Shown here: positions 52,170 to 61,857 of the stretch, in pieces
Position numbering within the stretch: the first letter of the stretch is position 1
Layout: every line of letters begins with the position of its first letter
Source of the DNA: Agrobacterium sp. RAC06
GTDB lineage: Bacteria; Pseudomonadota; Alphaproteobacteria; Rhizobiales; Rhizobiaceae
Assembly: GCF_001713475.1 (NCBI RefSeq)
Contig: NZ_CP016499.1
Span: forward strand, 62,001-126,000
DNA: 64,000 nt
Direction of reading: 5' to 3'
The notes under the pieces: model-generated
Database searches by the model: none
What the model saw: the letters and a program-made list of their open reading frames with translations, nothing else
Told to the model about the DNA's origin: nothing
Position numbers and translations under genes: made by a program

Positions 52170-52232
52170 AGGGCGCCGGCAATTCTATTGTTTGGTACGC
52201 GGCTCAATGACGCACTCTCCCTCATGAGTTCT

Positions 52233-52246
52233 TTGTTCTGGAACAA
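52233..52246 (+). promoter_or_regulatory. Perfect Nnr-type palindrome before nirK
   Basis: TTGTTCTGGAACAA is an exact TTGTT-N4-AACAA palindrome, 78 bp before the nirK ATG, at activator distance. Its half-sites differ from the TTGCG boxes. Confidence 0.65.
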
Positions 52247-52324
52247 ATAAAACTGGGCGCCATCAAGTAAAACAGTCTCAACAGTTCGGGCGAAACGCTC
52301 ACTGCACGACAAGGAGAGAAGATT

Positions 52325-53464
52325 ATGACCCAGAGCCTGAATTTGACCAGAAGAACAATGCTTGCGGGGGCTGTCTTTGCAAGCGCGCTTATCCCTGTTC
52401 TGACAGGGACTGTGGCACGCGCCGAAGGTGGCGACATTAAAACGAATGCCGCCGCCGTTGCCGGTGACATCGCCAAGCTGGAGCGGGTGAAGGTCGATCT
52501 CGTCGCACCTCCCTTCGTCCATGCGCATAGCCAAAAGGCCGAAGGCGCGCCCAAGGTCGTTGAGTTCACGCTCACCATCGAGGAAAAGAAGATCGTCGTT
52601 GACGATGCAGGCACCGAGGTCCATGCCATGACCTTCAACGGCTCGGTCCCCGGTCCGATGATGGTCGTCCATGAGGGTGACTATGTCGAGGTGACGCTTA
52701 TCAACCCCGATACCAACAGCCTTCAGCACAATATCGACTTCCATTCGGCAACTGGTGCGCTAGGCGGCGGTGCTCTGACCCTGGTTAATCCGGGCGAAAC
52801 AGCCGTCTTGCGCTTCAAGGCTACCAAGGCCGGGGTCTTCGTCTACCATTGCGCACCTCCCGGAATGGTGCCGTGGCATGTGACCGCCGGCATGAATGGC
52901 GCGATCACGGTCTTGCCGCGCGACGGTCTCAAGGACCACAAGGGCAATGATCTGCCTTATGACAAGGTATACTATGTCGGCGAGCAGGACTTTTATGTCC
53001 CCAAGGATGCCGACGGCAATTACAAGAAATACGAGAGTGCCGGCGACGCCTATTCGGATGTGCTCGAAGTGATGAACACGCTGACCCCGAGCCACATTGT
53101 CTTCAATGGTGCGGTCGGAGCTCTGACGGGCGACAATGCGATGACGGCAGAAGTCGGCGACCGGGTCTTGATCCTGCATTCGCAGGCCAATCGTGATACC
53201 CGTCCGCACCTGATCGGTGGCCATGGCGACTATGTCTGGGCAACCGGCAAGTTCGCCAACCCGCCGGAACTCGATCAGGAAACCTGGTTCATCCCCGGAG
53301 GCGCTGCGGGTGCAGCCTACTATACTTTCCAGCAGCCGGGCATCTACGCTTATGTCAACCACAACCTGATCGAAGCCTTCGAAAAGGGTGCGGCCGCTCA
53401 CTTCAAGGTCACCGGCGACTGGAATGACGATCTGATGACCGCCGTGGTCAAGCCGGAAAGCTGA
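52325..53464 (+). CDS. nirK: Copper nitrite reductase, class I, Tat-exported
   Basis: 379 residues. '[16 protein letters not shown]' is a twin-arginine signal. Copper ligands are in '[18 protein letters not shown]', '[22 protein letters not shown]' and '[15 protein letters not shown]', with a late '[18 protein letters not shown]'. The tower loop and length fit class I NirK of rhizobia. Reduces nitrite to NO, probably fed by the pseudoazurin at 55333. nirV follows. Confidence 0.96.
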   Translation: MTQSLNLTRRTMLAGAVFASALIPVLTGTVARAEGGDIKTNAAAVAGDIAKLERVKVDLVAPPFVHAHSQKAEGAPKVVEFTLTIEEKKIVVDDAGTEVHAMTFNGSVPGPMMVVHEGDYVEVTLINPDTNSLQHNIDFHSATGALGGGALTLVNPGETAVLRFKATKAGVFVYHCAPPGMVPWHVTAGMNGAITVLPRDGLKDHKGNDLPYDKVYYVGEQDFYVPKDADGNYKKYESAGDAYSDVLEVMNTLTPSHIVFNGAVGALTGDNAMTAEVGDRVLILHSQANRDTRPHLIGGHGDYVWATGKFANPPELDQETWFIPGGAAGAAYYTFQQPGIYAYVNHNLIEAFEKGAAAHFKVTGDWNDDLMTAVVKPES

Positions 53465-53477
53465 TCCTTGCGAATGT

Positions 53478-53502
53478 ACGGGGTGCTCGATGAGCACCCC
53501 GT
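53478..53502 (+). terminator. Perfect 11-bp hairpin between nirK and nirV
   Basis: ACGGGGTGCTC and GAGCACCCCGT pair around GAT, 14 bp after the nirK stop. Lacking a T run, it more likely lowers nirV expression or protects the nirK mRNA end. It also argues that nirV starts downstream at 53534. Confidence 0.7.
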
Positions 53503-53533
53503 GGACTTCCTCTCAAACTCGTTGGAAATCGCC

Positions 53534-54430
53534 ATGTCCGGCGCCGTTCTCACTCCCAGGCAGCCCAATTCGGTCGGCTCGGTGCTGCTGCCGCTTCTGC
53601 TCGTAAGCGCTCTGTCTACCGCCATCGCGTTTCAATCGGGCATCGTGCAGATGAGTGGTGGCGCCGATCTGCCACCACCTCAAACTATTTCGGTGGCGGC
53701 GGGACGTTTCGCCTACCGTCAACCTGGCGAGTTTTACCGCGCCGGATACGCCGTCGATGGGCCGAAGGCAGAATACGTGATGACGGCTCCTCTCACGATT
53801 ATGAAGTATCAGGTCAGCACCCAGGACTACGATGCCTGCGTGGCCGATAGAGCCTGCCCGGCTCGGGAATCGGTCACTCCATCGCGCTCTGACATGCCGG
53901 TAACCGGCGTCAGCCACGACGACGCGACAATGTTTGCCCGGTGGTTTTCGAAAAAGAGTGGTGGAATCTGGCGACTGCCAAGTGACGTGGAATTGGCCTT
54001 TGCCGCTGGTCAGAAGTTTCCGGATGACGCCCTCGGTATCGACCCGGACAATCGCAACCCGGCATTGCGTTGGCTCGCCGACTATGAGCGCGAGGCGGCT
54101 CGCAAGAGATCCAAGGAACCGGCACCGCTTGCCCATGGAAGCTTCGGCGAGAACGAGCATGGGCTTGCCGATTTTGCCGGCAATATCTGGGAGTGGACAA
54201 CGACCTGCAATCGGCGTGTCGACCTCGTCAACGGAGGGCAGCCGGTCACAACCGAAGCCTGCGGCGTCTACATCACCGCTGGCAAACACAGATCGCCATT
54301 AAGCTCGTTTATCCGAGACCCGAAAAGCGGAGGCTGCTCTGTCGGAGTTCCCCCTGACCATGTCGGTTTCCGGCTGGTCGAAGATCGTCGCTGGTACGCT
54401 CCTTTGCTCTTTTCGATCGGTGCCTTGTGA
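53534..54430 (+). CDS. nirV: NirV, formylglycine-generating-enzyme-like protein
   Basis: 298 residues from ATG 53534; 53468 would place the start before the hairpin. A membrane/signal segment ('VLLPLLLVSALSTAIAF') leads to an FGE-sulfatase fold: 'FYRAGYAVDG', 'MPVTGVSHDDATMFARWFSKKSGGIWRLPSDVELAFAAG' and 'FGENEHGLADFAGNIWEWTTTC'. NirV accompanies nirK in many denitrifiers; its role is not settled. Confidence 0.9.
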   Translation: MSGAVLTPRQPNSVGSVLLPLLLVSALSTAIAFQSGIVQMSGGADLPPPQTISVAAGRFAYRQPGEFYRAGYAVDGPKAEYVMTAPLTIMKYQVSTQDYDACVADRACPARESVTPSRSDMPVTGVSHDDATMFARWFSKKSGGIWRLPSDVELAFAAGQKFPDDALGIDPDNRNPALRWLADYEREAARKRSKEPAPLAHGSFGENEHGLADFAGNIWEWTTTCNRRVDLVNGGQPVTTEACGVYITAGKHRSPLSSFIRDPKSGGCSVGVPPDHVGFRLVEDRRWYAPLLFSIGAL

Positions 54431-54527
54431 GGTAGGCTACCCCTCGAATGGCACACTCGCCACAATGGCCACTATTGGGCTCTTCGAGCCCTGAGAATGT
54501 GGGCTGGTGGCGGGAGAGGGATATATT

Positions 54528-55229
54528 TTGAAACTTGATCGGACGATCATCAAGTCTTTGTCATTGTTCGACAAGATGACCGATGACGAGTTGGACGCGC
54601 TACTTGTTCCCGCTCAGACGAAGCGATTGCCGATCGGCGAGTCCGTGTTCGAGCAAGGCCAGCCTGCCGCCTATTTCTTTCTCCTCCTGCATGGCCGCCT
54701 AAAGGTCACCCAGGTCACCAGCGCCGGTCAACAGATCATCGTGCGCGTGGTGCACCCCGGTGACCTCTTCGGCTTCGCCAAGGCGCTGCAGCGACAAGAC
54801 TATCCGGGAACAGCCCTTGCTGCTGCCGAAAGCATAGTTCTGTCGTGGCCCACAGAGATGTGGCCAAAATTCGTAGAGCGAAATCCAAGGCTCGCTGTCA
54901 GTGCAATGGAGACGATCGGACAAAGGCTCGAGGAAGCCCATGTCCGCATTCGCGAAATGTCGACGCAAGAAGTCGAAAAGAGAGTAGCACATACCGTATT
55001 GCGGCTGGCACAGAAGGCTGGTCGCCCAGAGGCTGCGGGAATACGGATCGATTTTCCAATCTCTAGGCAGGATATTGCCGAGATGACCGGAACGACAATC
55101 CATACGGTCTCGCGCATATTCAGTTCCTGGGAGAGCAAGGGCCTGATCGAAGGTGGTCGGCAGAAACTCCTTGTGCGCGATATGGCTGAATTGGCATCGC
55201 TGGCGGATTCTCTCCCCGAACGTCGCTAA
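54528..55229 (+). CDS. nnrR: NnrR, Crp/Fnr-family nitric-oxide-responsive regulator
   Basis: 233 residues from TTG 54528 (GGGAGAGGGA before it); GTG 54507 would add seven. A cyclic-nucleotide-type sensor fold ('FFLLLHGRLKVTQVTSAGQQIIVRVVHPGDLFGFAKAL') is followed by a helix-turn-helix 'SRQDIAEMTGTTIHTVSRIFSSWESKGLI', the NnrR type. No Fnr-like Cys cluster is present. It probably binds the TTG-N8-CAA boxes of this region to turn on nir and nor genes in the presence of NO. Confidence 0.9.
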   Translation: MKLDRTIIKSLSLFDKMTDDELDALLVPAQTKRLPIGESVFEQGQPAAYFFLLLHGRLKVTQVTSAGQQIIVRVVHPGDLFGFAKALQRQDYPGTALAAAESIVLSWPTEMWPKFVERNPRLAVSAMETIGQRLEEAHVRIREMSTQEVEKRVAHTVLRLAQKAGRPEAAGIRIDFPISRQDIAEMTGTTIHTVSRIFSSWESKGLIEGGRQKLLVRDMAELASLADSLPERR

Positions 55230-55250
55230 CTGGATGAAGCGTTCTCTTAC

Positions 55251-55264
55251 TTGATATTGAGCAA
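55251..55264 (+). promoter_or_regulatory. Candidate FixK/Nnr box before pseudoazurin
   Basis: TTGATATTGAGCAA: left half TTGAT perfect, right AGCAA. It is 68 bp before the start codon. Confidence 0.5.
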
Positions 55265-55332
55265 AGAAGGCTCGCCCATCCTGGCCTATCTCTTTTGCAA
55301 CGGAACGAGGTGTTCTGTCTAAGGAGATGAAA

Positions 55333-55773
55333 ATGCAACTTCGTAGTTTAACAATGGCAGCCGTAATCTTACTTTCGGCCCCAACCCTCTCAATCGCTGC
55401 TGATTTCGAAGTCAAGATGCTGAACAAGGGCGCCGAGGGTGCCATGGTCTTCGAACCGGCCGGTCTAAAGATTGCCCCCGGCGACACCGTCACCTTCGTC
55501 GCTACCGACAAGAGCCACAATGCCGAAGCCATCAAGGGCATGATTCCGGACGGTGCGGCGGAGTTCAAGGGCAAGATGAACGAGACGATCAAGGTGACCT
55601 TTGACGTTCCCGGTCTCTACGGCGTGAAATGCGCGCCGCATGTTGGCATGGGCATGGTCGCCGCCATCCTCGTCGGTGATGCGCCCGCCGCCAATCTCGA
55701 TGCTTTCAACGCCGCAAAGCTGCCGAAGAAGGCGCGCGAGCGGATTGATGCAGCCGTCGCTTCGGCCCAGTAG
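55333..55773 (+). CDS. azu: Pseudoazurin (blue copper electron carrier)
   Basis: 146 residues. Signal peptide to about SIAA. Type 1 copper ligands are His in 'DKSHNAEAI', Cys-His-Met in '[22 protein letters not shown]'. Donates electrons to NirK and possibly NosZ in the periplasm. ATG 55333 has AAGGAG at normal distance; the ATG at 55327 is too close to it. Confidence 0.94.
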   Translation: MQLRSLTMAAVILLSAPTLSIAADFEVKMLNKGAEGAMVFEPAGLKIAPGDTVTFVATDKSHNAEAIKGMIPDGAAEFKGKMNETIKVTFDVPGLYGVKCAPHVGMGMVAAILVGDAPAANLDAFNAAKLPKKARERIDAAVASAQ

Positions 55774-55802
55774 ATTTGCCCACTCGTTCATATTGCTTGG
55801 TC

Positions 55803-55834
55803 GACGCCGCCAGGGTGCTAACCCCGGTGGCGTC
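55803..55834. terminator. Bidirectional terminator between pseudoazurin and napC
   Basis: GACGCCGCCAGGGT pairs with ACCCCGGTGGCGTC (G-T pairs allowed) around GCTA, between two convergent genes. Confidence 0.7.
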
Positions 55835-55869
55835 GCCATTTCTGCCTCGATGGTCGGCCGTGGCAGGGA

Positions 55870-56580
55870 TCAGATCCCGCCATCAACCAGCAGGCCGCTA
55901 TGCGCTCGGTCGATGGCATTGCGTAGTTCGTCGACCGGAGATGCGGTGGGAAGCTCTTCGCCTTCCAGTTCTTCCGGCATCCGCCAACCGGGATCAATTC
56001 CCTGCATGTTCGGGAGTTCGTGGGCGATGCCCTTGTGGCAATCAATGCACGTCGCCTTGCCGTTCAGAAGATAACGCGTGTGGATCTCAGCTGCACGTTC
56101 CGTCTGTTTCGACAGGTCCATAGCAACCGAGGAGTGGCAGTTTCTGCACTCAAGACTGTCATTAGCTTTCAGTCTCGCCCATTCGTGCTGCGCCAGCCGC
56201 AATCTCTCATCGAGGAATTTCTGACGTGTATTGATCGTTCCGAAGATCTTGCCCCAGACTTCCTTCGAGGCCTGCATCTTTCGGGCAATCTTGTCCGTCC
56301 ATTCGTGGGGCACATGACAATCCGGACAGGATGCCCTGACACCGGAGCGGTTGGAGAAGTGGACGGTCCTCGTCATCTCCTCATACACATTGGTCTTCAT
56401 TTCGTGACAACTGACGCAGAACTCCTCCGTATTAGTCAGTTCAAGTGCTGTGTTGAACGCACCCCAGAACATGACGCCGCCAACAAAGCCGCCGAGCGTC
56501 AGGAAGGCGAGGCTGAGCGTTGCCGCTGGCGTCGTCAGAACGCGCCATGTCCATGAGAGCAGGTTGCGGAGCCTCTGCAT
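55870..56580 (-). CDS. napC: NapC tetraheme cytochrome c
   Basis: 236 residues. A membrane anchor (about 18-38) is followed by four heme motifs: CVSCH, CPDCH, CRNCH and CIDCH. It is the NapC/NirT family quinol oxidase that feeds NapAB. Start ATG 56580, two bases after the napB stop. Extending the frame would run into napB. Confidence 0.95.
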   Translation of the reverse strand: MQRLRNLLSWTWRVLTTPAATLSLAFLTLGGFVGGVMFWGAFNTALELTNTEEFCVSCHEMKTNVYEEMTRTVHFSNRSGVRASCPDCHVPHEWTDKIARKMQASKEVWGKIFGTINTRQKFLDERLRLAQHEWARLKANDSLECRNCHSSVAMDLSKQTERAAEIHTRYLLNGKATCIDCHKGIAHELPNMQGIDPGWRMPEELEGEELPTASPVDELRNAIDRAHSGLLVDGGI

Positions 56581-56582
56581 TT

Positions 56583-57074
56583 CTAATGCTCCTCGCCCAT
56601 CAGCTTGACCCCCATGTCGCTCATGTCGCGGAAGGTGTTGCCGACCAAGGGGTTGGTCTGCGCCTGGGGGACGTGACAGGCTGTGCAGAAATATCGTCTC
56701 GGCGAGACATCTGCCAACATCTGTCCCTCCCGCGTGATGTAATGGGTCACGCTGATCATGGGCGCACCGGACCCTTCCGTGAACTCGCGCTTGTGGCAGG
56801 AGAGACATCGGTTGGTATTGACCGACAGTTGGTAGCCTTCGATCGAGTGTGGAATGATGGGAGGCTGGTCCGGATAGGCGCGCATCTTGCGCACGTCATC
56901 CACATTCCATTTCGGCAGGGGCTTTGCCGGAACGCTTTCCATCTGTTGGGGCGGGCCGGACAACTGCGGAACCGATTGAGCGACCACGCCACCACCGATG
57001 AGACAGGTTGCCAACAGGGCAGCGGCACCAAGTTGGCCTCTTGTCAGGCCACGGGAACGATCTTGACTGCGCAT
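56583..57074 (-). CDS. napB: NapB diheme cytochrome c
   Basis: 163 residues with a signal peptide ('[19 protein letters not shown]') and two heme motifs, CLSCH and CTACH. '[21 protein letters not shown]' and '[25 protein letters not shown]' are family features. The start overlaps napA by 31 bp; the site is weak, so coupling is likely. Confidence 0.93.
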   Translation of the reverse strand: MRSQDRSRGLTRGQLGAAALLATCLIGGGVVAQSVPQLSGPPQQMESVPAKPLPKWNVDDVRKMRAYPDQPPIIPHSIEGYQLSVNTNRCLSCHKREFTEGSGAPMISVTHYITREGQMLADVSPRRYFCTACHVPQAQTNPLVGNTFRDMSDMGVKLMGEEH

Positions 57075-59548
57075 TTTTTGAAATCCGTTTGTTTGGAGAT
57101 CGGATCGGTAGCGTCAAGCGTCACCTTGTTGATCAACTGGCTGGCATCGAACCATGGAACGAAGATCACGCCAGGTGGCATGCGGTTGCGGCCGCGGGTC
57201 TCGACGCGTGTCCGCATCTCGCCGCGACGCGAAACGATGGTGATCTCTGCCCCCTGGTTGATCCCGCGTTTTCGCGCGTCGTCGGCGTTCATGAAGCAGC
57301 GGGCGCCGGGGAAGGCCTTGTAGAGTTCTGGCACCCTCATTGTCATCGAACCGGAATGCCAGTGCTCCAGCACCCGGCCTGTTACCAGCCAGAAATCGTA
57401 TTCCTCATCCGGCGATTCGGCCGGCGGTTCATAGGGCACAGCCAGGATGACCGCACGTCCATTGGGTTTGCCGTAGAAGCGCACCCCTTCGCCGGGTTTG
57501 ACATATGGGTCATAACCCTCCCGGTAGCGCCATTTGGTCTCCTTGCCGTCGACGACCGGCCAACGAAGGCCCCGTTCCTGATGGTAGACGTCGTAAGGTG
57601 CCAGGTCATGCCCATGTCCGCGCCCAAACTCCGCATATTCCTCGAAGAGGCCCTTCTGGAGATAAAAGCCAAATGCTTCGGCTTCGCGATTGGCATAGTC
57701 GGCGTCCACCTCTGAGAGTGGGTATCGGTCCACCTTGCCATTGGCGAACAGCACCTCGAAAAGTGTTTTGCCGCGGTAGTCCGGGTTCTGCGCCAAGATC
57801 TCCTCGGTCCAGACTTCATCCGTCGTGAACCGTTTGGAAAACTCCACCAATTGCCATAGGTCCGAGCGCGCATCTCCTGGCGCATTGACCAGTTGATGCC
57901 AGACATGTGTTCGGCGCTCTGCATTGCCATAGGCTCCTTCCTTCTCGACCCACATGGCGGCCGGAAGAATGAGGTCGGCAGACATGGCGGTGATCGTGGG
58001 ATAGGCATCGGAGACGACAATGAAGTTGTCCGGGTTCCTGTAGCCGAGATAGGTCTCGTTGCTGGTATTGGGGGCCGCCTGGACGTTGTTGTTGACCTGA
58101 ACCCAATAGAAGTTCAGCTTGCCGTCCTTCAGCATCCTGTCCTGTTCTACGGCATGGTATCCTGGTTTGTCGGGAAGAAGACCTTCCGGGAGCTTCCAGA
58201 TCTCCTCTGCGTGATGTCGGTGCTCCGGATTGGTCACCACCATGTCTGCCGGCAGGCGATGCGCGAATGTGCCGACTTCACGCGCCGTTCCACAGGCCGA
58301 TGGTTGGCCTGTCAGTGAGAAGGGGCCGTTGCCCGGTTCAGAGATCTTCCCCGTCAGCAGATGCAGATTATAGATCATGTGGTTTGCCCAGACGCCGCGC
58401 GTGTGCTGGTTGAACCCCATGGTCCAAAGAGACATGACCTTGGTGTCGGGATTGGCATAGAGCTCAGCGAGTTGCTCCAGAAAGCCCGGATCGGACCCAG
58501 TCAGCTCGGCGACTTTTTCTAAAGTGTAATCTGCGACAAAGGCCTTGAAACTGTCGAAGTCGATCGGCTCCATCTTGGTCGGGTCGCCTGCGTTCTTCGC
58601 CTTCATCTCGAGCGGATCGTCGGCGCGAAGACCATATCCGATATCGTCCACTCCCTTCATGAAGGTCGTGTGGGCGCGGACAAAGTCCTCGTTCACTCGA
58701 CCGGTCGAGATGATGTGGTTTGCGATATAGTTCATGATCGCCAGATCCGTGCTCGGCTTGAAGATGATCGGAACGTCGGCCAGATCCATGCTGCGGTGGG
58801 TGTAGGTCGAGAGCACTGCGACTTTTACATGTTCGTGACCCAGGCGCCGGTCTGCAAGGCGTGTCCACAGGATCGGGTGCATCTCCGCCATGTTGGAGCC
58901 CCAGAGCACGAAGGCATCGGCGTGTTCGAAGTCGTCATAGCAGCCCATGGGTTCATCCATGCCGAAGGTGCGCATGAAGGCATATGCGGCGGATGCCATG
59001 CAATGGCGGGCATTAGGGTCGAGGTTGTTGGAACGGAAGCCCGCCCGCATCAGCTTGGTGGCGGCATAGCCTTCGAAAATCGTCCACTGGCCGGAGCCGA
59101 ACATGCCGATCGCTGTTGGTCCCTTTTCGCGCAGAACCTTCTTGCATCGCTCGGCCATTATATCGAACGCTTCGTCCCAGCTTACCGGTTCGAATTCGCC
59201 GTCCTTGTCATATTGTCCGCCACGCTTGCGCAGGAGCGGTGTGCTCAGGCGATCCTCGCCATACATGATCTTTGAGAGGAAATAGCCCTTTATGCAGTTG
59301 AGGCCGCGGTTCACCTCGGCTTGCATGTCGCCGTGTGTGGCGACGACCTGCCCTTCCTTGACGCCAACCATGACGCCACAGCCGGTGCCGCAGAACCTAC
59401 AGGGCGCCTTGGACCATTTTATCTCGAGCGCTTCCACGCCACCGGGAACGGACTGGGCATGGGCCGGCAAGCTGATGCCGGCGGTGGCTGCCGCAATCGC
59501 GGCAGCATGGGCCTTGAGCAGACTACGCCGCGTCAGGTCTGTGTCCAT
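57044..59548 (-). CDS. napA: Periplasmic nitrate reductase catalytic subunit NapA
   Basis: 834 residues. '[20 protein letters not shown]' is the Tat signal. The N-terminal [4Fe-4S] motif is '[12 protein letters not shown]' followed by a Cys in 'GLNCIKGYF'. '[26 protein letters not shown]' includes the Cys ligand to Mo (about residue 180), and '[12 protein letters not shown]' and '[13 protein letters not shown]' are Mo-bisMGD binding segments. Reduces nitrate to nitrite. Napd, a chaperone, overlaps it upstream. Confidence 0.97.
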   Translation of the reverse strand: MDTDLTRRSLLKAHAAAIAAATAGISLPAHAQSVPGGVEALEIKWSKAPCRFCGTGCGVMVGVKEGQVVATHGDMQAEVNRGLNCIKGYFLSKIMYGEDRLSTPLLRKRGGQYDKDGEFEPVSWDEAFDIMAERCKKVLREKGPTAIGMFGSGQWTIFEGYAATKLMRAGFRSNNLDPNARHCMASAAYAFMRTFGMDEPMGCYDDFEHADAFVLWGSNMAEMHPILWTRLADRRLGHEHVKVAVLSTYTHRSMDLADVPIIFKPSTDLAIMNYIANHIISTGRVNEDFVRAHTTFMKGVDDIGYGLRADDPLEMKAKNAGDPTKMEPIDFDSFKAFVADYTLEKVAELTGSDPGFLEQLAELYANPDTKVMSLWTMGFNQHTRGVWANHMIYNLHLLTGKISEPGNGPFSLTGQPSACGTAREVGTFAHRLPADMVVTNPEHRHHAEEIWKLPEGLLPDKPGYHAVEQDRMLKDGKLNFYWVQVNNNVQAAPNTSNETYLGYRNPDNFIVVSDAYPTITAMSADLILPAAMWVEKEGAYGNAERRTHVWHQLVNAPGDARSDLWQLVEFSKRFTTDEVWTEEILAQNPDYRGKTLFEVLFANGKVDRYPLSEVDADYANREAEAFGFYLQKGLFEEYAEFGRGHGHDLAPYDVYHQERGLRWPVVDGKETKWRYREGYDPYVKPGEGVRFYGKPNGRAVILAVPYEPPAESPDEEYDFWLVTGRVLEHWHSGSMTMRVPELYKAFPGARCFMNADDARKRGINQGAEITIVSRRGEMRTRVETRGRNRMPPGVIFVPWFDASQLINKVTLDATDPISKQTDFKKCAVKIVPVA

Positions 59549-59816
59549 TGATTAAACCCTCCTCCAAATTCTCTGCATGCTCAAAAACCATGTTTGCCGC
59601 CATGACATCCGGAAGGCCCGAAATGGCAGCGAGTGTCGCGCCCATCTCTCCACTGGATCTGCCCTCGATCACGATGACGATCTTGCCGCGTTCCGCGGCA
59701 TGAACTTCGACGTCCGGCATCTCTGCCAATGCTTCGACAAGACGACCAGCGGCGGCCGGAGAGGTCAGAACGACAGCACTGGAAACATGGAAGCGTTCAG
59801 GGTTGCGCGTCGACAT
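59523..59816 (-). CDS. napD: NapD, Tat-signal-binding chaperone for NapA
   Basis: 97 residues. '[44 protein letters not shown]' and '[23 protein letters not shown]' fit the ferredoxin-like NapD fold. ATG 59816 is used. It overlaps napA by 26 bp and napF by 20 bp. Confidence 0.92.
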   Translation of the reverse strand: MSTRNPERFHVSSAVVLTSPAAAGRLVEALAEMPDVEVHAAERGKIVIVIEGRSSGEMGATLAAISGLPDVMAANMVFEHAENLEEGLINGHRPDAA

Positions 59817-60297
59817 GAAAGCCACTCCTCCCCGATAGGGAAATTGCGTTCGTTGGACAGTGGCTGATGCAGGCTCCGCAGCCGGTGCAGTCATCCTCTA
59901 CAACTGAAGGATGCCATGGTCCGCCAGCGCGTGGACGAAACCGGATTGCGTCAGTCGGACAATGGTCGCGGCATGACTGACAGTCGACGCTGTTGAGCGC
60001 CAGGCAATGCGGTTGCACCTGTGCCTTGTGGGGAATGGAGAGTTCGGCGCCGAAGAAGACATCCGCGTGCGGACAGTGTTCGCGACATTGGCCGCAAAAA
60101 TCGCATCCGCCGGATGAGAAATCCAGTGCCGGTATGCCGGACTGCATCGAGATGATCGACTGCGGACAGTGATCAACGCATGCGCTGCATTGATCGCAGG
60201 TCTCTTCCACCGGACGTAAGAGACCCGGTGGCAGGATGCGGAGCTCTTGCCTGATCTGTCCTCGAAGGAGGGCTCGCCGCGAAAGTGAGGTCACCAT
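59797..60297 (-). CDS. napF: NapF, cytoplasmic iron-sulfur protein
   Basis: 166 residues with four 4Fe-4S type motifs: CDQCSACVDHCP, CDFCGQCREHCP, CQSCRDHCP and CTGCGACISHCP. NapF helps NapA maturation or iron-sulfur loading in the cytoplasm. Confidence 0.93.
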   Translation of the reverse strand: MVTSLSRRALLRGQIRQELRILPPGLLRPVEETCDQCSACVDHCPQSIISMQSGIPALDFSSGGCDFCGQCREHCPHADVFFGAELSIPHKAQVQPHCLALNSVDCQSCRDHCPTDAIRFRPRAGGPWHPSVVEDDCTGCGACISHCPTNAISLSGRSGFHVDAQP

Positions 60298-60308
60298 GGC
60301 CTCCTCGC

Positions 60309-60503
60309 TTAAGCTGGAGGACCGGGTGGACCGGCGATGATCTGGTACATCCAGACCATGAAACCGAAGCCTCCAACGGCCGCTACCGCAAGGATCGGCC
60401 AGATGCCAAAGGCGAGGATAAAAAATGTCACAAGCTCTGATCGGCGCCGTATACGACGGTCCGAGGCAGGTAGCGGGGTCGAATTCTCGATGCTGTGATG
60501 CAC
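60309..60503 (-). CDS. napE: NapE small membrane protein
   Basis: 64 residues. GTG 60503 is chosen because GGAGGAG lies six bases before it. 'RRIRRRSELVTFFILAFGIWPILAVAAVGGFGFMVWMYQI' is the NapE single-helix family. First gene of napEFDABC. Confidence 0.9.
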   Translation of the reverse strand: MHHSIENSTPLPASDRRIRRRSELVTFFILAFGIWPILAVAAVGGFGFMVWMYQIIAGPPGPPA

Positions 60504-60694
60504 GGGGTCTCCTCCTACTCCTCGCCGCAAGTGTGCGGAGTGTTCACTCTTCTGTCAAGGAAAGTGATGATTCGTGATATCGCACTGGTTGTGTCGGGGG
60601 TCCTGTCGCTGCGGCGCGGGTGTCGGCAGCCATGCGATCAAAATATCGGGAAACCCAGCTCTATGTTGACATTTTCCCAAGCCGCGCAGGTGGA

Positions 60695-61330
60695 CTAGTT
60701 GCTGAGTATGCGAAGCTTTTCAGGCTTGATGATTTCTATGCTGCGCGCATTGTGAAGCTTGACGATGCCCATGTCGCGCAGTTTCGAAATCGTGCGCGAG
60801 ACTGTTTCGATGGTGAGGCCGAGATAATCGCCTATGTCGATACGGCTCATGGGCAGGTCGATTAATTCAGTGCCACCTTGGCGATCAGCCAGATCGACCA
60901 GGAAAACGGCTATCTTTTCCAGTGAACTTTGGCGGCCGACGACACGCAGGTGCTCCTGAGCTCGAACCATCGCCTTCAATGCGACGCCAACCAGGCGGTC
61001 GTTGAGCTGGCCGCCGGCTGCGCGTTCGACGGTGGTCAGGCCTGTGTTCACCATGGCCTCGGCATAGAAGCTGTGGGTCTCATTGATCTCGAAGCCAAAG
61101 GTGTCGCCGACAAGATGAAAGGCGACGATCTGCCTGCGGCCGTCGGCCAGGAGGCGATAGATCCGCACAGCCCCGTATTCGATCTGGTAAAGTGATCGCG
61201 AGCGCTGGCCCTGGGCATAGATCACGCAGTCCGGCGCGTGAAAGGTCACCGGCCTGATATGCGTCTGGCTGCGTGCACGCGGCGGGGGCGAGAGATGCGA
61301 ATTTTGTGCGATGGAAGCTGCGGTTTGCAT
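60695..61330 (-). CDS. fixK: FixK, Crp/Fnr-family regulator
   Basis: 211 residues. The sensor half lacks the Cys cluster of Fnr. HTH 'MSRIDIGDYLGLTIETVSRTISKLRDMG' has the ETVSR type that recognises TTGAT-N4-ATCAA. Start ATG 61330 (nine bases after AAAGGGG) or 61336. It is downstream of fixLJ and an FixJ-like site, so probably activated by FixJ under low O2. It sits 190 bp from napE on the same strand. Confidence 0.88.
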   Translation of the reverse strand: MQTAASIAQNSHLSPPPRARSQTHIRPVTFHAPDCVIYAQGQRSRSLYQIEYGAVRIYRLLADGRRQIVAFHLVGDTFGFEINETHSFYAEAMVNTGLTTVERAAGGQLNDRLVGVALKAMVRAQEHLRVVGRQSSLEKIAVFLVDLADRQGGTELIDLPMSRIDIGDYLGLTIETVSRTISKLRDMGIVKLHNARSIEIIKPEKLRILSN

Positions 61331-61397
61331 CGGCATGTCCCCTTTGGTTGAAGGGATCATGTTGAATTGGGAGCTTGGCCGCTATTGAGTTCTTCCA

Positions 61398-61415
61398 CTA
61401 CGGATTTCTACGTAG
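61398..61415 (-). promoter_or_regulatory. Possible FixJ-binding site before fixK
   Basis: On the minus strand CTACGTAGAAATCCGTAG has two CGTAG half-sites 10 bp apart, as in known FixJ sites of fixK promoters. It is 67-85 bp from the chosen fixK start and overlaps the stop codon of the receiver gene. Confidence 0.45.
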
Positions 61416-61796
61416 GGCTGATACCGCGTTAGCAATATCAGGCCCGTTAAGCGGTTTGGACAGTACGCAAATGTCTTGCCTGTTTCCCCGGCCGTAATCT
61501 CTGTCGTCCTCCGCCAGAACAACGAGCTTTATGCCCCGGCTGGCAAGACTGAGGCCGGCCGTCAGATCGGCAGGCGGCAGACAGGTGTCGAGGATGACGC
61601 ATTCCGCTCGGCTGATCGCCTCGTTCGCCATGGCCCAGTCGTTGAACTGTTCTACCGCCTGTCCATGCGTGTTGAGCGCAAAGCTGATCGACCGCAACAA
61701 AGCCGGGTCTTTGACAACAGCAACAATTGCAGACAGCGTGGACAATGGGATCCCAGAAGCTCGGTCGTGATCTTTCACCAAGCTTGCAGATCGCAT
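61398..61796 (-). CDS. Single-domain response regulator (degenerate receiver)
   Basis: 132 residues. The phosphoacceptor is likely Asp in 'CVILDTCLPPADLT' and the conserved Lys in 'VLSKPLNG'. The N-terminal acidic pair is reduced to 'AVVKDPALL', and the Thr/Ser position is replaced ('LVVLAEDDR'), so phosphorylation may be weak. It lies between fixJ and fixK, and may act as a phosphate sink or anti-kinase like FixT, which is inference. Confidence 0.75.
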   Translation of the reverse strand: MRSASLVKDHDRASGIPLSTLSAIVAVVKDPALLRSISFALNTHGQAVEQFNDWAMANEAISRAECVILDTCLPPADLTAGLSLASRGIKLVVLAEDDRDYGRGNRQDICVLSKPLNGPDIANAVSALRRNP

Positions 61797-61857
61797 CTTG
61801 GCCGACGCGCCACCTTGTCATGGATCAAGCGTTACGTCGGATTGCGCGACATATTGG

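Noticed and set aside
60504-60694. FixK/Nnr box for the nap operon
   Set aside because: Only single half-sites (for example ATCAA near 60641) were found; no 14-bp palindrome.
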